Below are positions 53,953 to 63,038 of a DNA stretch of 64,000 bases, one piece after another. The position numbers were made by a program, and so were the translations under genes. A model generated the notes under the pieces. That model was not told the DNA's origin. It ran no database searches and worked only from the letters and a program-made list of their open reading frames with translations. The DNA lies in the NCBI GenBank assembly GCA_007750655.1, contig CP036290.1, forward strand, positions 124,001 to 188,000, in the 5' to 3' direction. How positions within the stretch are numbered: position 1 is the stretch's first letter; each line of letters starts with the position of its first letter. Source of the DNA: Rohdeia mirabilis. GTDB taxonomy: Bacteria > Planctomycetota > UBA1135 > GCA-002686595.

Positions 53953-54972
53953 TCACCCCAACCCCCGATACGACTCCGGACCCGCCAATCGCGCCAGGCT
54001 CGACCAACTCGCCCGCGGTCCCGAGACCGGCATCGCCGTGGTCAAGAAGCGCGCCCGCTCGATCCGTTCCAACGCGCTATCGATGCCGGCCAACCAGACG
54101 GCCACGGTGCGGCCGCGGGCCAGGCCCACTTCGCTGACCAAAGGCCAGGCTTTCGCGCACAAACCGCGCACGAAGCCGACCTGCGACGCGATCAGTTCGG
54201 CCCAACGCGGATCGTCGGGGCGCTCGGCCAGGTCCACGGCGGTCAAACCGAGGCGCGCGAGCTCGTCCATCGGAAGCACCAATCGCCCGGCGGCAAGCGC
54301 GGCACTCGGATCGGCGGTCCAGCACGTCAGGCGCTCGGCCACCAGGCCCGCTTCCATGCGCGCGATTCGCTGCTCGAGCGCGCGCGCGGGATCGAGGCGG
54401 CCCTCGGCGCGACGACCGGTCGACCCCGCGCCGAAGTCTTCGCCCAACCGCTCCACCGCCGCTCGCCGCAAGCGCGCCCCCACGCTCGGCCGCGCGTCCC
54501 AGGCCTCGAGCACCGCCGTCGCCGCACCGCCCGACCAGGCGAGCGCTCGCTCGGCCAGCTCGCGCCGCGTGGAGAAGGCGCCGCCGCGCTCCAGGGCCCG
54601 CGCGGCTCCCAGCGCTCCGTCCAGATCGTCCGCCGACCACGCGCCCTGGCCCAGCGACCAGGCCAACCCGCGACCCAGGACCGTCGTCGCTCCGCCTCCA
54701 CCCGACCCAGCGCCACTTGCCCCGCCGCCACCCGCTCCACCGTCCCGCGCCCGACCGAGCACCGCGGCCAACGCACCCAACGGGACCCCCGGGTCGTGCT
54801 CGAGCAAGTGCAGCCACGCCAACGCGGGCGCCAGCAAGGGATCGCGCCAGGGCTGACCGGGCAACAGGTTGGCGACTCGATCGGCGCCCATCCCGAACGC
54901 GCGCCCACGCTCGCCGGCGACCAGGCGTACACAGGCCCGCGCGGCGTCGAGGCCGGTGACGTCCGCCGTCAT
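53953..54972 (-). CDS. Degenerate squalene/phytoene synthase-like protein
   Basis: A 339-residue protein from ATG 54972. Its C-terminal part follows the trans-isoprenyl diphosphate synthase pattern: GRLVLPMDELARLGLTAVDL, DDPRWAELIASQVGFVRGL, then AKAWPLVSEVG...SALERIERARF, as in HpnD/CrtB proteins. The N-terminal part keeps the helix order (ARACVRLVAGERGRAFGMG), but the first Asp-rich site reads LLEHDPGV. I cannot find either DxxxD motif needed to bind the diphosphates. A Gly-rich insertion (GGAGGGGASGAGSGGGG) breaks the middle. It is probably inactive as a synthase or repurposed. Confidence 0.65.
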   Translation of the reverse strand: MTADVTGLDAARACVRLVAGERGRAFGMGADRVANLLPGQPWRDPLLAPALAWLHLLEHDPGVPLGALAAVLGRARDGGAGGGGASGAGSGGGGATTVLGRGLAWSLGQGAWSADDLDGALGAARALERGGAFSTRRELAERALAWSGGAATAVLEAWDARPSVGARLRRAAVERLGEDFGAGSTGRRAEGRLDPARALEQRIARMEAGLVAERLTCWTADPSAALAAGRLVLPMDELARLGLTAVDLAERPDDPRWAELIASQVGFVRGLCAKAWPLVSEVGLARGRTVAVWLAGIDSALERIERARFLTTAMPVSGPRASWSSLARLAGPESYRGLG

Positions 54973-55312
54973 CAGCAGGGCGGCGCTCGCTCGGCGCGGC
55001 TCGGGCAGCTGTTCAGGCAGCGGCTCGGCGACGTCGGAGCGCTCGCGATCACGGCTCCGACCGACAGCCCGATCGCGATCCTCATCTCGCTCGGGCCCCC
55101 GCTCGCCACCCCGACCACGCCCCGCGCGACCCTCGCTCTCTCCTCCTTCTTCTCGCTGTTCAGCTCGCACGGGTGTGGGGCCGCCTTGCGACCCGCTCGC
55201 GGCCGGTTGTACCTTCTCCCGGCCGTCCGATCCGTGGGCGCGCACAACGGGTGTCTCGGCCGGACGAGTCCGCCGACCCGCTGTTCCCCCACCCCGAACC
55301 CACCGATCCCCC
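54973..55312. other. Divergent intergenic region
   Basis: 340 bp between the divergent synthase-like gene and the small acidic gene, presumably holding both promoters. The open minus-strand frame here encodes only Arg/Glu/Gly-rich sequence and looks non-coding. Confidence 0.4.
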
Positions 55313-55549
55313 GTGGCCAGTTTCCGCATCGAGCTCGACGAGCCCAACAACATCGTCCTGGTCATGGTCACCGAGGACGACGGCAGCGAGCACGACTACC
55401 AGTTCGACTTCGATCCGCGCTCGGGGCGCTGGGAGTTCAGCGAGCGCGACCTGCTCGAGCGCGACTTCGGCGAGGAGTGGGCCGACGAGATGGAGGAGTC
55501 CATCGAGAAGACCATCCGCGGCGTCGTGGATCGGGACGGGGGCAGCTGA
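55313..55549 (+). CDS. Small acidic protein, paralogue of 32966-33211 product
   Basis: A 78-residue protein from a GTG at 55313 (the frame upstream is Pro/Arg-rich and non-coding). The FDFDPRSGRWEF and ERDLLERDFG segments followed by an acidic amphipathic helix (EEWADEMEESIEK) mirror the 32966-33211 product. No family recognised. It ends 3 bp before the cytochrome c lipoprotein gene, so the two are co-transcribed. Confidence 0.72.
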   Translation: MASFRIELDEPNNIVLVMVTEDDGSEHDYQFDFDPRSGRWEFSERDLLERDFGEEWADEMEESIEKTIRGVVDRDGGS

Positions 55550-55552
55550 TCC

Positions 55553-56122
55553 ATGGCGCGCACCGGTCTGTTCGCCTGCATCGCCGTGGCCGCGGTCCTC
55601 GTGGCCTGCGGGGACTCGGAACCGACCGGTGACGGCGGAGCGAGCGGTACCGGCTCGGGCAGCGGAACAGGCTCGGCCAACGTCGGACCCACCGGGCCGA
55701 CGCGCCCGGATCCCGACGCGCCGACGTCCCCCGACCAGATCATGATCGAGCCGGCGGTCGAGGCGCTCGGCGCCGACAGCGGCCGCGACATGGCGCTGCT
55801 CGAGCTGATGATCCGCCTGAACGCCGTGCACTTCGGCATGGAGCCGCACATCCGCGACCGCGAACGGTTCGAGGACCTGGCCGCCGCCGCCGACGTGATC
55901 GCCGGCATGTGCGAGGAGCCCGCGTTCGTGAACTACACGTCCCTCGACGAGTTCCAGCGCGACCCGACCCGCTTCGACGAGCTGCACACGCTGCTGCGCG
56001 AGTCGTCGCAGAAGGCGGCCACCGCGGCACGGGCGGGGGACGTCGAAGGGCTGTTCCAGGCCTACACGGCCATGGACGCGTCCTGCACGGCGTGCCACAA
56101 GCGCTACGCTCCGCTGGACTGA
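55553..56122 (+). CDS. Cytochrome c (C-terminal CxxCH) lipoprotein
   Basis: A 189-residue lipoprotein (lipobox VLVAC, Cys19) with a Gly/Ser/Pro/Thr-rich linker to ~residue 60. An all-helical domain then ends in the heme attachment motif CTACH (C178, C181, H182). The C-terminal position of the heme motif after a four-helix pattern matches cytochrome c'/c-556 type proteins. M100 or another helix-1 residue could be the distal ligand, though c' types may be five-coordinate. It is expected at the periplasmic face of a membrane. It follows the small acidic gene by 3 bp. Confidence 0.85.
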   Translation: MARTGLFACIAVAAVLVACGDSEPTGDGGASGTGSGSGTGSANVGPTGPTRPDPDAPTSPDQIMIEPAVEALGADSGRDMALLELMIRLNAVHFGMEPHIRDRERFEDLAAAADVIAGMCEEPAFVNYTSLDEFQRDPTRFDELHTLLRESSQKAATAARAGDVEGLFQAYTAMDASCTACHKRYAPLD

Positions 56123-56198
56123 GTGGCAGGATGGTGGGCGCGGCCCGCTCCTGACCGCCCGATCCTGGCGGCCCAGCGCGTCGCCCACCCGACCCCCC

Positions 56199-57422
56199 AT
56201 GTCCGAAGCCACCGACCGCCGCGTGTTCTGCCTCGTGCTCGACTCATTGGGGGTCGGCGCGCTGCCCGACGCGGCGAGCTTCGGCGACGCGGGATCGCAC
56301 ACGCTCGACCACCTGCTCGCCGCGGCCGGTGACGTGCGGCTGCCGAACCTCGAAGCCGCAGGACTCGGCCGCATCGCCGGCGTCCACGGTCCGCGCAGCG
56401 TCGAGCGCGCGCGCGGTGGGTTCGGTCGCATGGCCGAGCGCTCGCCGGGCAAGGACACGTCCACCGGGCACTGGGAGATGATGCAGTGCCCGCTCGAGCG
56501 CCAGTTCCCGGTGTATCCGGACGGATTCGGTGACGACGTGCTGGGTCCGTTGATCGAACGCACCGGCGTGCCGGGCGTCCTGTGCAACGCGGCGGCCTCG
56601 GGCACCGAAGTGATCGACCGCCTCGGCGCCGAGCACCTCGCGACGGGCAAGCCGATCGTCTACACGAGCGCCGACAGCGTGCTGCAGGTCGCCGCGCACG
56701 CCGAACACTTCGGACTCGAGCGGCTGTACGCCTTCTGCGAAGTGGCGCGCGACATCACGCGCGACGCGGGACTGGGACGCGTGATCGCGCGGCCGTTCGT
56801 CGGCGAGGTCGGCAGCTTCCAGCGCACCTACGACCGCAAGGACTACTCGCTCGATCCGCCGCGCGCGACGACGCTCGATCGCCTGGTCGCCGCCGGGCGC
56901 GAAGTGGTCGGCGTGGGCAAGATCGGCGACATCTTCGCGGACCGCGGGGTGACGCGTTCGATCCACACCGAGGGCAACGCGGACGGGCTCGAGCACACGC
57001 TCGAGGTGGCGAAGGACCTGGCCGGCGGCGGCTTCTGCTTCGTCAACCTCGTCGACTTCGACATGCTGTTCGGGCACCGCCGCGACGCGCTCGGCTATGC
57101 GCGCGCGCTCGAGACGTTCGACGCCTGGATGCCCAAGCTCGACGCGTTGCTGCGGCCGGGCGACCTGGTCCTTCTGACCGCCGACCACGGCAACGATCCG
57201 ACGTTCATGGACGGAACGGACCACACGCGCGAGTACGTGCCGATCCTGGCCTACGGGGCGCGCGACGGCAGCGAATCGGCCGCCGACGTGGATCTTGGCA
57301 CGCGCGCGTCGTTCGCGGACGTGGGCGCGACCGTGATCGAGTGGTTGGGGCTCGAGGCCGAAGCCGACGCACCCGGACGCTCGTTCGCGGCAGATCTGCG
57401 CGGCGCGCGCGCCAAGGCTTGA
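56199..57422 (+). CDS. deoB: Phosphopentomutase
   Basis: A 407-residue alkaline-phosphatase-superfamily mutase interconverting (deoxy)ribose 1- and 5-phosphate. Visible motifs are VLDSLGVG (metal ligand D15), the phosphoacceptor region KDTSTGHWEM (residues 85-94), NLVDFDMLFGHRRD, and TADHGNDPTF with GTDHTREYVP for the second metal site. Length fits the family (~390-410). It is the first gene of the nucleoside-salvage run, 34 bp before deoA, and links phosphorolysis products to the pentose phosphate pathway. Confidence 0.96.
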   Translation: MSEATDRRVFCLVLDSLGVGALPDAASFGDAGSHTLDHLLAAAGDVRLPNLEAAGLGRIAGVHGPRSVERARGGFGRMAERSPGKDTSTGHWEMMQCPLERQFPVYPDGFGDDVLGPLIERTGVPGVLCNAAASGTEVIDRLGAEHLATGKPIVYTSADSVLQVAAHAEHFGLERLYAFCEVARDITRDAGLGRVIARPFVGEVGSFQRTYDRKDYSLDPPRATTLDRLVAAGREVVGVGKIGDIFADRGVTRSIHTEGNADGLEHTLEVAKDLAGGGFCFVNLVDFDMLFGHRRDALGYARALETFDAWMPKLDALLRPGDLVLLTADHGNDPTFMDGTDHTREYVPILAYGARDGSESAADVDLGTRASFADVGATVIEWLGLEAEADAPGRSFAADLRGARAKA

Positions 57423-57456
57423 TCGGCGACTCGAACGACCCTCGACCACCGCTCCG

Positions 57457-58770
57457 ATGTCCGCTGCCAACCCGCTCCCCGATCCGCGCTCGATCATCGA
57501 GACCAAGCGCGACGGACGGACGCTGAGCAGCGAGCAGATCGACGCCTTCTTCGCGCAGCTCGCCGACGGCCGCGCCGAGCCGTACCACGCGACCGCGCTG
57601 TTGATGGCCGTGTTCCTGAACGGGATGCGGCCGGCCGAGCTCGAGCACTGGACGCGCGCGATGCTGCACTCGGGCGACGTGCTGTCGTTCGCGGGGCTCG
57701 ACAAGCCGGTGGTGGACAAGCACTCGACCGGCGGGATCGGCGACAAGGCGTCGCTGCCGCTCGCACCGCTGCTGGCGTCGGTGGGGCTCGCCGTGCCGAT
57801 GATCTCGGGGCGTGGACTCGGACACACGGGCGGGACCTTGGACAAGCTCGAAGCGATCACCGGCTTCAGCACCGCCGTCGAACCCGCCGCGTTCCGCCCC
57901 GCGCTCGAGGACGTCGGCGTCGTCTTCGCCGGCCAGACCGAACGCATCGCGCCGGCCGACCGCACGCTCTACGCGCTGCGCGACGTCACCGGATTGGTCG
58001 AGTCGATCCCCCTGATCGCCAGCTCGATCCTGTCGAAGAAGCTGGCCGAAGGTCTCGACGCGCTGGTGCTCGACGTGAAGTTCGGCAGCGGCGCGTTCCT
58101 GCCCGAGCACGAGCGCGGCGCCGAACTCGCGCGCACGATGGTGACCTTGGCCGAGGGCTTCGGCGTGCGCACGTCAGCCCTGCGCACGAACATGGACCGG
58201 CCGCTGGGGCTCGCGATCGGGCACACGCTCGAGGTCGCCGAATCGGTGGCGTGCCTGCGCGGCGGGGGACCGGCCGACCTGCGCGAGTTGGTGCTCGCTC
58301 TGGGCGCCGAACTGGTCGTCGCGACCGACCTCGAGCCCGATCTCGAACGCGCCACCGCGCGCCTCGCCACCGCGCTCGACGACGGCAGCGCGCTCGAACG
58401 CTTCGTGCGCGTCGTCGAACGCCAGGGCGGCGATCCGCGCCTGATCGAGGACCCGTCGCGTCTGCCCGCCGCGCCGTCGATCCATGTGATCGAAGCCACC
58501 GCGGCCGGCCACCTGCGCTTCGACGACCTGCGCGCCGTCGGAGCCACCGTCGCCGCGCTGGGTGGCGGACGCCGCAAGGTCACCGACCGCATCGACCTCT
58601 GCGTCGGCCTCGAGTTCACCGTGGCCGAGGACGCGCGCGTCGAGGTCGGCCAACCGCTGTGCCTGGTCCACCACGCGGGGACCGGACTCGACGAGGCGCG
58701 TGCGCTGTTGTCGCGCGCCTTCCACGTGGCCGATCGGCCGCGCAACGCTCCGCTCGTCGTGCGCGATTGA
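57457..58770 (+). CDS. deoA: Thymidine / pyrimidine-nucleoside phosphorylase
   Basis: A 437-residue enzyme that phosphorolyses thymidine (or uridine) to base and pentose 1-phosphate. Family motifs are DKHSTGGIGDKASLPLAPLLA (phosphate binding), SGRGLGHTGGTLDKLE (the PROSITE-type signature), and the C-terminal domain VTDRIDLCVGLEF. It sits between deoB and the nucleoside transporter gene, so uptake, phosphorolysis and sugar-phosphate conversion are encoded together. Whether it prefers thymidine or is a broad Pdp-type enzyme cannot be told from sequence alone. Confidence 0.95.
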   Translation: MSAANPLPDPRSIIETKRDGRTLSSEQIDAFFAQLADGRAEPYHATALLMAVFLNGMRPAELEHWTRAMLHSGDVLSFAGLDKPVVDKHSTGGIGDKASLPLAPLLASVGLAVPMISGRGLGHTGGTLDKLEAITGFSTAVEPAAFRPALEDVGVVFAGQTERIAPADRTLYALRDVTGLVESIPLIASSILSKKLAEGLDALVLDVKFGSGAFLPEHERGAELARTMVTLAEGFGVRTSALRTNMDRPLGLAIGHTLEVAESVACLRGGGPADLRELVLALGAELVVATDLEPDLERATARLATALDDGSALERFVRVVERQGGDPRLIEDPSRLPAAPSIHVIEATAAGHLRFDDLRAVGATVAALGGGRRKVTDRIDLCVGLEFTVAEDARVEVGQPLCLVHHAGTGLDEARALLSRAFHVADRPRNAPLVVRD

Positions 58771-59068
58771 CGCGCGCCCGCGACCTCGCGAGTCGCGCGC
58801 CTTCGATCGAGTGGGCGTTCGGTGGGCCGCGTTCCAACAGAGCTACGCTCGGGCCGCGACGGACGGAATCGGCGCTCGACGGACCCATTGAGGTCTGGCA
58901 CGCTCCGACTCCGATCGACGCGCTGCGAGCCGGCGCGACCTGATCGATCGCGCGTTCGACCCGCTACCGTCCGATTCTCGACGACTCGACCCGACGCACG
59001 GAACGTTCTGCGACTCGGGCACCTCGTGGCCAGTCCCGGCGCGCCCTCGACCTCTCGCGGCCCACACC

Positions 59069-60322
59069 ATGCTCATCGCCCGCGCCTTCCTCGGCCTCGC
59101 CCTGTTCTGCTTCTTCGCGTGGCTCGTGTCGTCGAACCGGCGCGCGTTCCCGTGGCGGGTGGTGATCGGCGGACTGATCCTGCAGTTCGCGCTGGGCATC
59201 TGGACCCAGACCACCGAGTCGGGCCGCGCGTTCTTCAGCAGCATCGCCGAGCTCGCGAAGAAGCTGATCGCGATGGCCGAACCGGGCGCGCAGCTCGTGT
59301 TCGGGCCGCTCGCGAACTTCGAAGCGATGGCCGAGGTCTTCGGCCCCGACAACGCGTTCGTGTTCGCCTTCGCCGGCACCGGACTCGCGGCGATCCTTTT
59401 CTTCTCGGCGCTGATGGCCGTGCTCTACCACCTGGGGATCATGCAGATCCTCGTGTGGCTGCTGGCGCGCGTGCTCAGCGGCGTACTGGGCGTCAGCGGC
59501 GCCGAGGCGATGGCGATGGCCGCCAACGTGTTCGTCGGGCAGACCGAGGCGCCGTTGGTCGTGCGCCCTTACCTGGCGAAGATGACCATGAGCGAGCTGA
59601 ACGCGCTCATGACGGGCGGATTCGCCACGATCGCCGGGTCCGTTCTCGCGATCTACATGGGGTTGATCGGCGACGAGCTCGGTCCGCACCTGTTGACGGC
59701 GTCGGTGATGTCGGCGCCGGCCGCCTTCCTGATGGCGAAGATCATGCTGCCCGAGACCCAGGTGTCGGCGACGGGCGGCAAGCCGCAGCTGCGCTTCGAG
59801 CGCACGGCGTCCAACGTCGTCGAAGCGGCCGCCCAGGGCACGACCGACGGGCTCAAGCTGTGGCTGAACGTGATCGCGATGCTGATCGCGTTCACGGCGC
59901 TCGTCCAGTTCGTGAACTGGCCGCTCGAGGCCTGGACCGGCCTGAACCTGAACGACGTGTTCGGCTACGTGTTCGCACCGGTGGCCTGGATCATGGGCGT
60001 CGAGGGCTGGCACGACTGTCAGATGCTCGGCTCGCTCCTGGGCTTCAAGATCGCCGTCAACGAGTTCGTGGCCTTCGACCAGATGCACACGCTGCTGGCC
60101 CAGACCGGCGAAGCCACGTTCGAACACACGCGCACCGCGAAGATGGCGGCCTACTCGTTGTGCGGCTTCGCGAACTTCGCGTCGATCGGCATCCAGATCG
60201 GCGGGCTCGGCGCGCTGGTGCCCGAGCGACGCGCGGACCTGGCGAAGCTGGCCGTGCGCGCGATGATCGGCGGCGCCTGCGCGTCCTGGATGACGGCAAC
60301 GGTGGCCGGCGTCTTCGTCTGA
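59069..60322 (+). CDS. Concentrative nucleoside transporter (CNT/NupC family)
   Basis: A 417-residue inner-membrane symporter with about eight to ten hydrophobic segments. CNT hallmarks are AMAANVFVGQTEAPLVVRPYL (the GQTEAPL substrate/Na+ site), MTGGFATIAGSVLAIYMGL, and SYSLCGFANFASIGIQIGG in the C-terminal part (here YSLCGFANFASIG). It would import ribo- or deoxyribonucleosides with Na+ or H+ for the adjacent phosphorylases. Start ATG 59069. The 298-bp gap after deoA has no supported gene and may contain its own promoter. Confidence 0.94.
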   Translation: MLIARAFLGLALFCFFAWLVSSNRRAFPWRVVIGGLILQFALGIWTQTTESGRAFFSSIAELAKKLIAMAEPGAQLVFGPLANFEAMAEVFGPDNAFVFAFAGTGLAAILFFSALMAVLYHLGIMQILVWLLARVLSGVLGVSGAEAMAMAANVFVGQTEAPLVVRPYLAKMTMSELNALMTGGFATIAGSVLAIYMGLIGDELGPHLLTASVMSAPAAFLMAKIMLPETQVSATGGKPQLRFERTASNVVEAAAQGTTDGLKLWLNVIAMLIAFTALVQFVNWPLEAWTGLNLNDVFGYVFAPVAWIMGVEGWHDCQMLGSLLGFKIAVNEFVAFDQMHTLLAQTGEATFEHTRTAKMAAYSLCGFANFASIGIQIGGLGALVPERRADLAKLAVRAMIGGACASWMTATVAGVFV

Positions 60323-60382
60323 GAGCCCCTTCGTCCAAGGGCCCGCATGAATCGCAGCGCGCGTTCGGCGTAGGCTCTCGGG

Positions 60383-60793
60383 ATGCTCGACGATCTTCTC
60401 CGACCGATGACGGCGCGCATGGAGGACGTGCGCGATCTCCAGCGCCGAACGCAACTGGCACGGCGCCGCGCCAACCGCCGCTCGCGACTCCAGCACGAGC
60501 GGATCGCCGTGCTCGAAGCGCGGCTCGACTACTTCGGACTGGTGCTGGCGGCGGTGCTGCAGGAGCTGGAGACCCAGGGCTCGCTGACGCGCGAACGCCT
60601 CCAGCAGGTGATGGGTGAGCTCGACGGCAGCGACGGCCAGCACGACGGTCGCTACGACCCGTCGTCCGCGCCGACGAATGCGCCCGAGCAGGGCCTGGCG
60701 CAGAGTTTCGGCCACGCGACGCCGCGTTCGCCCGGCGGGACGTCCGAGGACTCGATCGCGCCCGTGGTGCGTCGTCGTCGGCGGCGGCGCTGA
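60383..60793 (+). CDS. Hypothetical protein with N-terminal coiled coil and basic tail
   Basis: A 136-residue protein with no recognised family. Residues ~10-75 are helical and charged (MEDVRDLQRRTQLARRRANRRSRLQHE... LEARLDYFGLVLAAVLQELET), followed by a Gly/Ser/Asp-rich linker and a terminal run of eight arginines. It is on the same strand as, and lies between, the nucleoside transporter and the purine nucleoside phosphorylase genes, but nothing ties it to salvage. Confidence in coding rests on frame continuity and composition only. Confidence 0.55.
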   Translation: MLDDLLRPMTARMEDVRDLQRRTQLARRRANRRSRLQHERIAVLEARLDYFGLVLAAVLQELETQGSLTRERLQQVMGELDGSDGQHDGRYDPSSAPTNAPEQGLAQSFGHATPRSPGGTSEDSIAPVVRRRRRRR

Positions 60794-60891
60794 CACCGCC
60801 GGCCACCATCGGCGACCACCGTCGCGCGCGCGGCGCCGTTCACACCGGTCGCGCGATCGGCGCGTGCGTCCACTGCGGCCGTGCGGCTACC

Positions 60892-61719
60892 GTGCAGCCC
60901 GTGGACACCGCCCAGACCCTCGATCGCGCCGCACGGATCGCCGACACCCTCCGCGAGCAGGGGGTCGAGCAGGTGGATCTCCTCGCCGTGCTCGGTTCGG
61001 GCCTGGGCGGCGTGGCCGACGCGCTTGACGGCGCCCGTTCGATCCCGTTCGATCGGATCGAGGACCTGCCGCGCAGCACCGTGCCCGGCCACGCCGGCGA
61101 GTTCCGCGTCGGTCGGCTCGACGGACGGACCGTGCTGGTGCAGTGCGGGCGCGTGCATCTCTACGAAGGGCACCATCCGCGCGCGGTGACGTTGGCGGTG
61201 CGCGCGGCGGCCCAGCTCGGCGCGTCGCACCTGTTCCTGACGAACGCCTCGGGTTGTCTGCGAACGGAGTGGGCGCCGGGCACGTGGATGCGCATCGCCG
61301 ACCAGCTCGATCTGCAGGCCGGCCCGGCACTGCTCGCGACCGAACGTTCCAGCGGCACGCCCTGGTGCGCCGAGCTCGGGCGCCGCATCGACGCGTTCGC
61401 CGAGCGCAACGGTCTCGCCTGGCCGTCGGGCGTCTACGCGGGGCTCGTCGGGCCGACCTACGAGACGCCGTCGGAGGTGCGCGCGCTCCAGGCGTTCGGC
61501 GCGGACGCGGTCGGGATGAGCACGGTCAAGGAGGCGGCGGTCGGGCACGCGCTCGGTCTGCGGGTCGCGGGCCTGAGTTGCCTGACGAACCTCGCCGCCG
61601 GCCTCGCGCCCGGTGTGTTGGCGCACGAGGAGGTGGTGGACGTGGGCGGTGCGGCGGCCGCGCGTCTGGCGACCGTGTTGCCGGACCTGTTCCGCGCGCT
61701 GCTCGCCGCGGACGCCTGA
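60892..61719 (+). CDS. punA: Purine-nucleoside phosphorylase
   Basis: A 275-residue trimeric-type PNP (class I/PunA). Motifs are LGSGLGGVAD, the phosphate-site region STVPGHAGEF, GRVHLYEGHHP, TNASGCLRTEWAPG (where most members have NAAGGL), and the base-binding block GPTYETPSEVRALQAFGADAVGMSTV. The start is a GTG at 60892 (a second GTG is 9 bp later). It completes a pathway converting purine nucleosides to base and ribose 1-phosphate, which deoB then turns into ribose 5-phosphate. Confidence 0.94.
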   Translation: MQPVDTAQTLDRAARIADTLREQGVEQVDLLAVLGSGLGGVADALDGARSIPFDRIEDLPRSTVPGHAGEFRVGRLDGRTVLVQCGRVHLYEGHHPRAVTLAVRAAAQLGASHLFLTNASGCLRTEWAPGTWMRIADQLDLQAGPALLATERSSGTPWCAELGRRIDAFAERNGLAWPSGVYAGLVGPTYETPSEVRALQAFGADAVGMSTVKEAAVGHALGLRVAGLSCLTNLAAGLAPGVLAHEEVVDVGGAAAARLATVLPDLFRALLAADA

Positions 61720-61908
61720 CGCGCGCGAGGGCGGACGGCGCGGAACGCTCGGGGCTCGCAGGGCTGTGCGCGGCCCTCGTCCACCGGCTCTGGTGCGCGT
61801 CGCTCGCGAAAGATCTCGACCGACCTGACACCAGGCGCGGTACGCGGCGGTCCCCCGGGGTGGGCGGGGGGCGGGAGGGTGGGCTACAAGTTCTGTCCCG
61901 CACCGGCC

Positions 61909-63015
61909 ATGACGATCCTCCGCACCCCCCGACCGACGCCCCGTGGCCGCGCCCAGGGCTCCGGCATCCTGGCCACCGCGATCCTCGCGACGCTCGCCGC
62001 CGCACCCGCCGCCGCTCAGGAAGGGGGCGCACAGCCGCCCAGCGCCGCCGAGGAGAGCCTCGAGTCCACCTGGCGCCAGGTGCTCGGCACCCAGGCCACC
62101 GCCGAGGAGCGCACGGCCGACGACGCGCGCCGGGACGGGACCGAGCGCATCGAGCCGGTGCCGCCCGTGCAGCCCGACCGCCGCGGTGAGGACTGGCGCT
62201 ACGACGTGTCCATCGGCGGCACGCAGCTCGCGCGGACCGGCTTCGACACGGCGGCCGGCGACGTCGAGCGGCGCACCTACACCCTCGGCGTCGACGCGAC
62301 GGTCGGCGGTCGCGACGGCTTCTGGCGTCTGGGCTACGAGTTCGAGAACCACGTCTACCGCTTCGCCGGTGCCACGGGCCTTCTGCCCGGCACCTCGTCG
62401 CCCGTCGAGTCGCTCGGCGTGCACCGCTTCGGCGTGACGCGACGCACGCGCCTGTCGGAGAGCTGGCACGGGACCGTGGCGGCGGGGATCGACCTCGCGC
62501 TCGAGAACGGCGCCGACATCGGCGACTCCATGACGTGGCGTCTCGCGGCGTTGCTCGGCTACGAGGTCCACGAGGACCTGTCGATCGAGTTCGGTCTGTT
62601 CGCGCGCGATCGCCTCGAGGACGACCTCTTGGCCGTGCCGGTGATCGGCGTCAACTGGCGGATCGACGAGGGCACGCGTCTCGCCTTCGACGGCCGCGGC
62701 CTGACGTTGTCGCACGCCTACGAGGACGGCGCTCGCGTGTTCACCCGCGCGGCCTACGAGAACCGCCAGTTCCGACTCGACGACACGGGACCGAACCCCG
62801 GCGGATCGTTCGCGGACTCGGCTTTCACGGCGATCGTCGGCATGGACTTCGACGCCGGCATCGCGCCCGACTCCCTGGCCACCTCGCGCATCGAGATCTA
62901 CGCCGGCGCGGTGCTCGGCCGCGAGCTCGAGTTCCGCGCGGACGGCCAGCGCGTGGGCGGTGCCGACGCCGATCCCGGCGCGGTCTTCGGTCTGCGCGTC
63001 GAACTCGGGCTGTAG
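61909..63015 (+). CDS. Outer-membrane beta-barrel protein (DUF6268-like)
   Basis: A 368-residue exported protein. The ATG at 61909 precedes a signal peptide ending AAPAAAQ; an upstream GTG at 61879 would only add a polar stretch. After a disordered Ala/Glu-rich region to ~95, alternating-residue beta strands dominate (YDVSIGGTQLARTGF, RTYTLGVDATVGG, FWRLGYEFENHVYRF) up to the C-terminal strand GLRVELGL, which ends in a hydrophobic residue as in outer-membrane barrels. It supports a diderm envelope. Substrate or ligand unknown. Confidence 0.78.
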   Translation: MTILRTPRPTPRGRAQGSGILATAILATLAAAPAAAQEGGAQPPSAAEESLESTWRQVLGTQATAEERTADDARRDGTERIEPVPPVQPDRRGEDWRYDVSIGGTQLARTGFDTAAGDVERRTYTLGVDATVGGRDGFWRLGYEFENHVYRFAGATGLLPGTSSPVESLGVHRFGVTRRTRLSESWHGTVAAGIDLALENGADIGDSMTWRLAALLGYEVHEDLSIEFGLFARDRLEDDLLAVPVIGVNWRIDEGTRLAFDGRGLTLSHAYEDGARVFTRAAYENRQFRLDDTGPNPGGSFADSAFTAIVGMDFDAGIAPDSLATSRIEIYAGAVLGRELEFRADGQRVGGADADPGAVFGLRVELGL

Positions 63016-63038
63016 GGGCGCGCTCGGTTCCGCGTCGC

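Noticed and set aside
53912..54856. A 314-codon plus-strand frame opposite the synthase-like gene
   Set aside because: Ala/Pro/Arg/Ser-rich composition without motifs, whereas the minus strand shows a recognisable squalene/phytoene synthase C-terminus.
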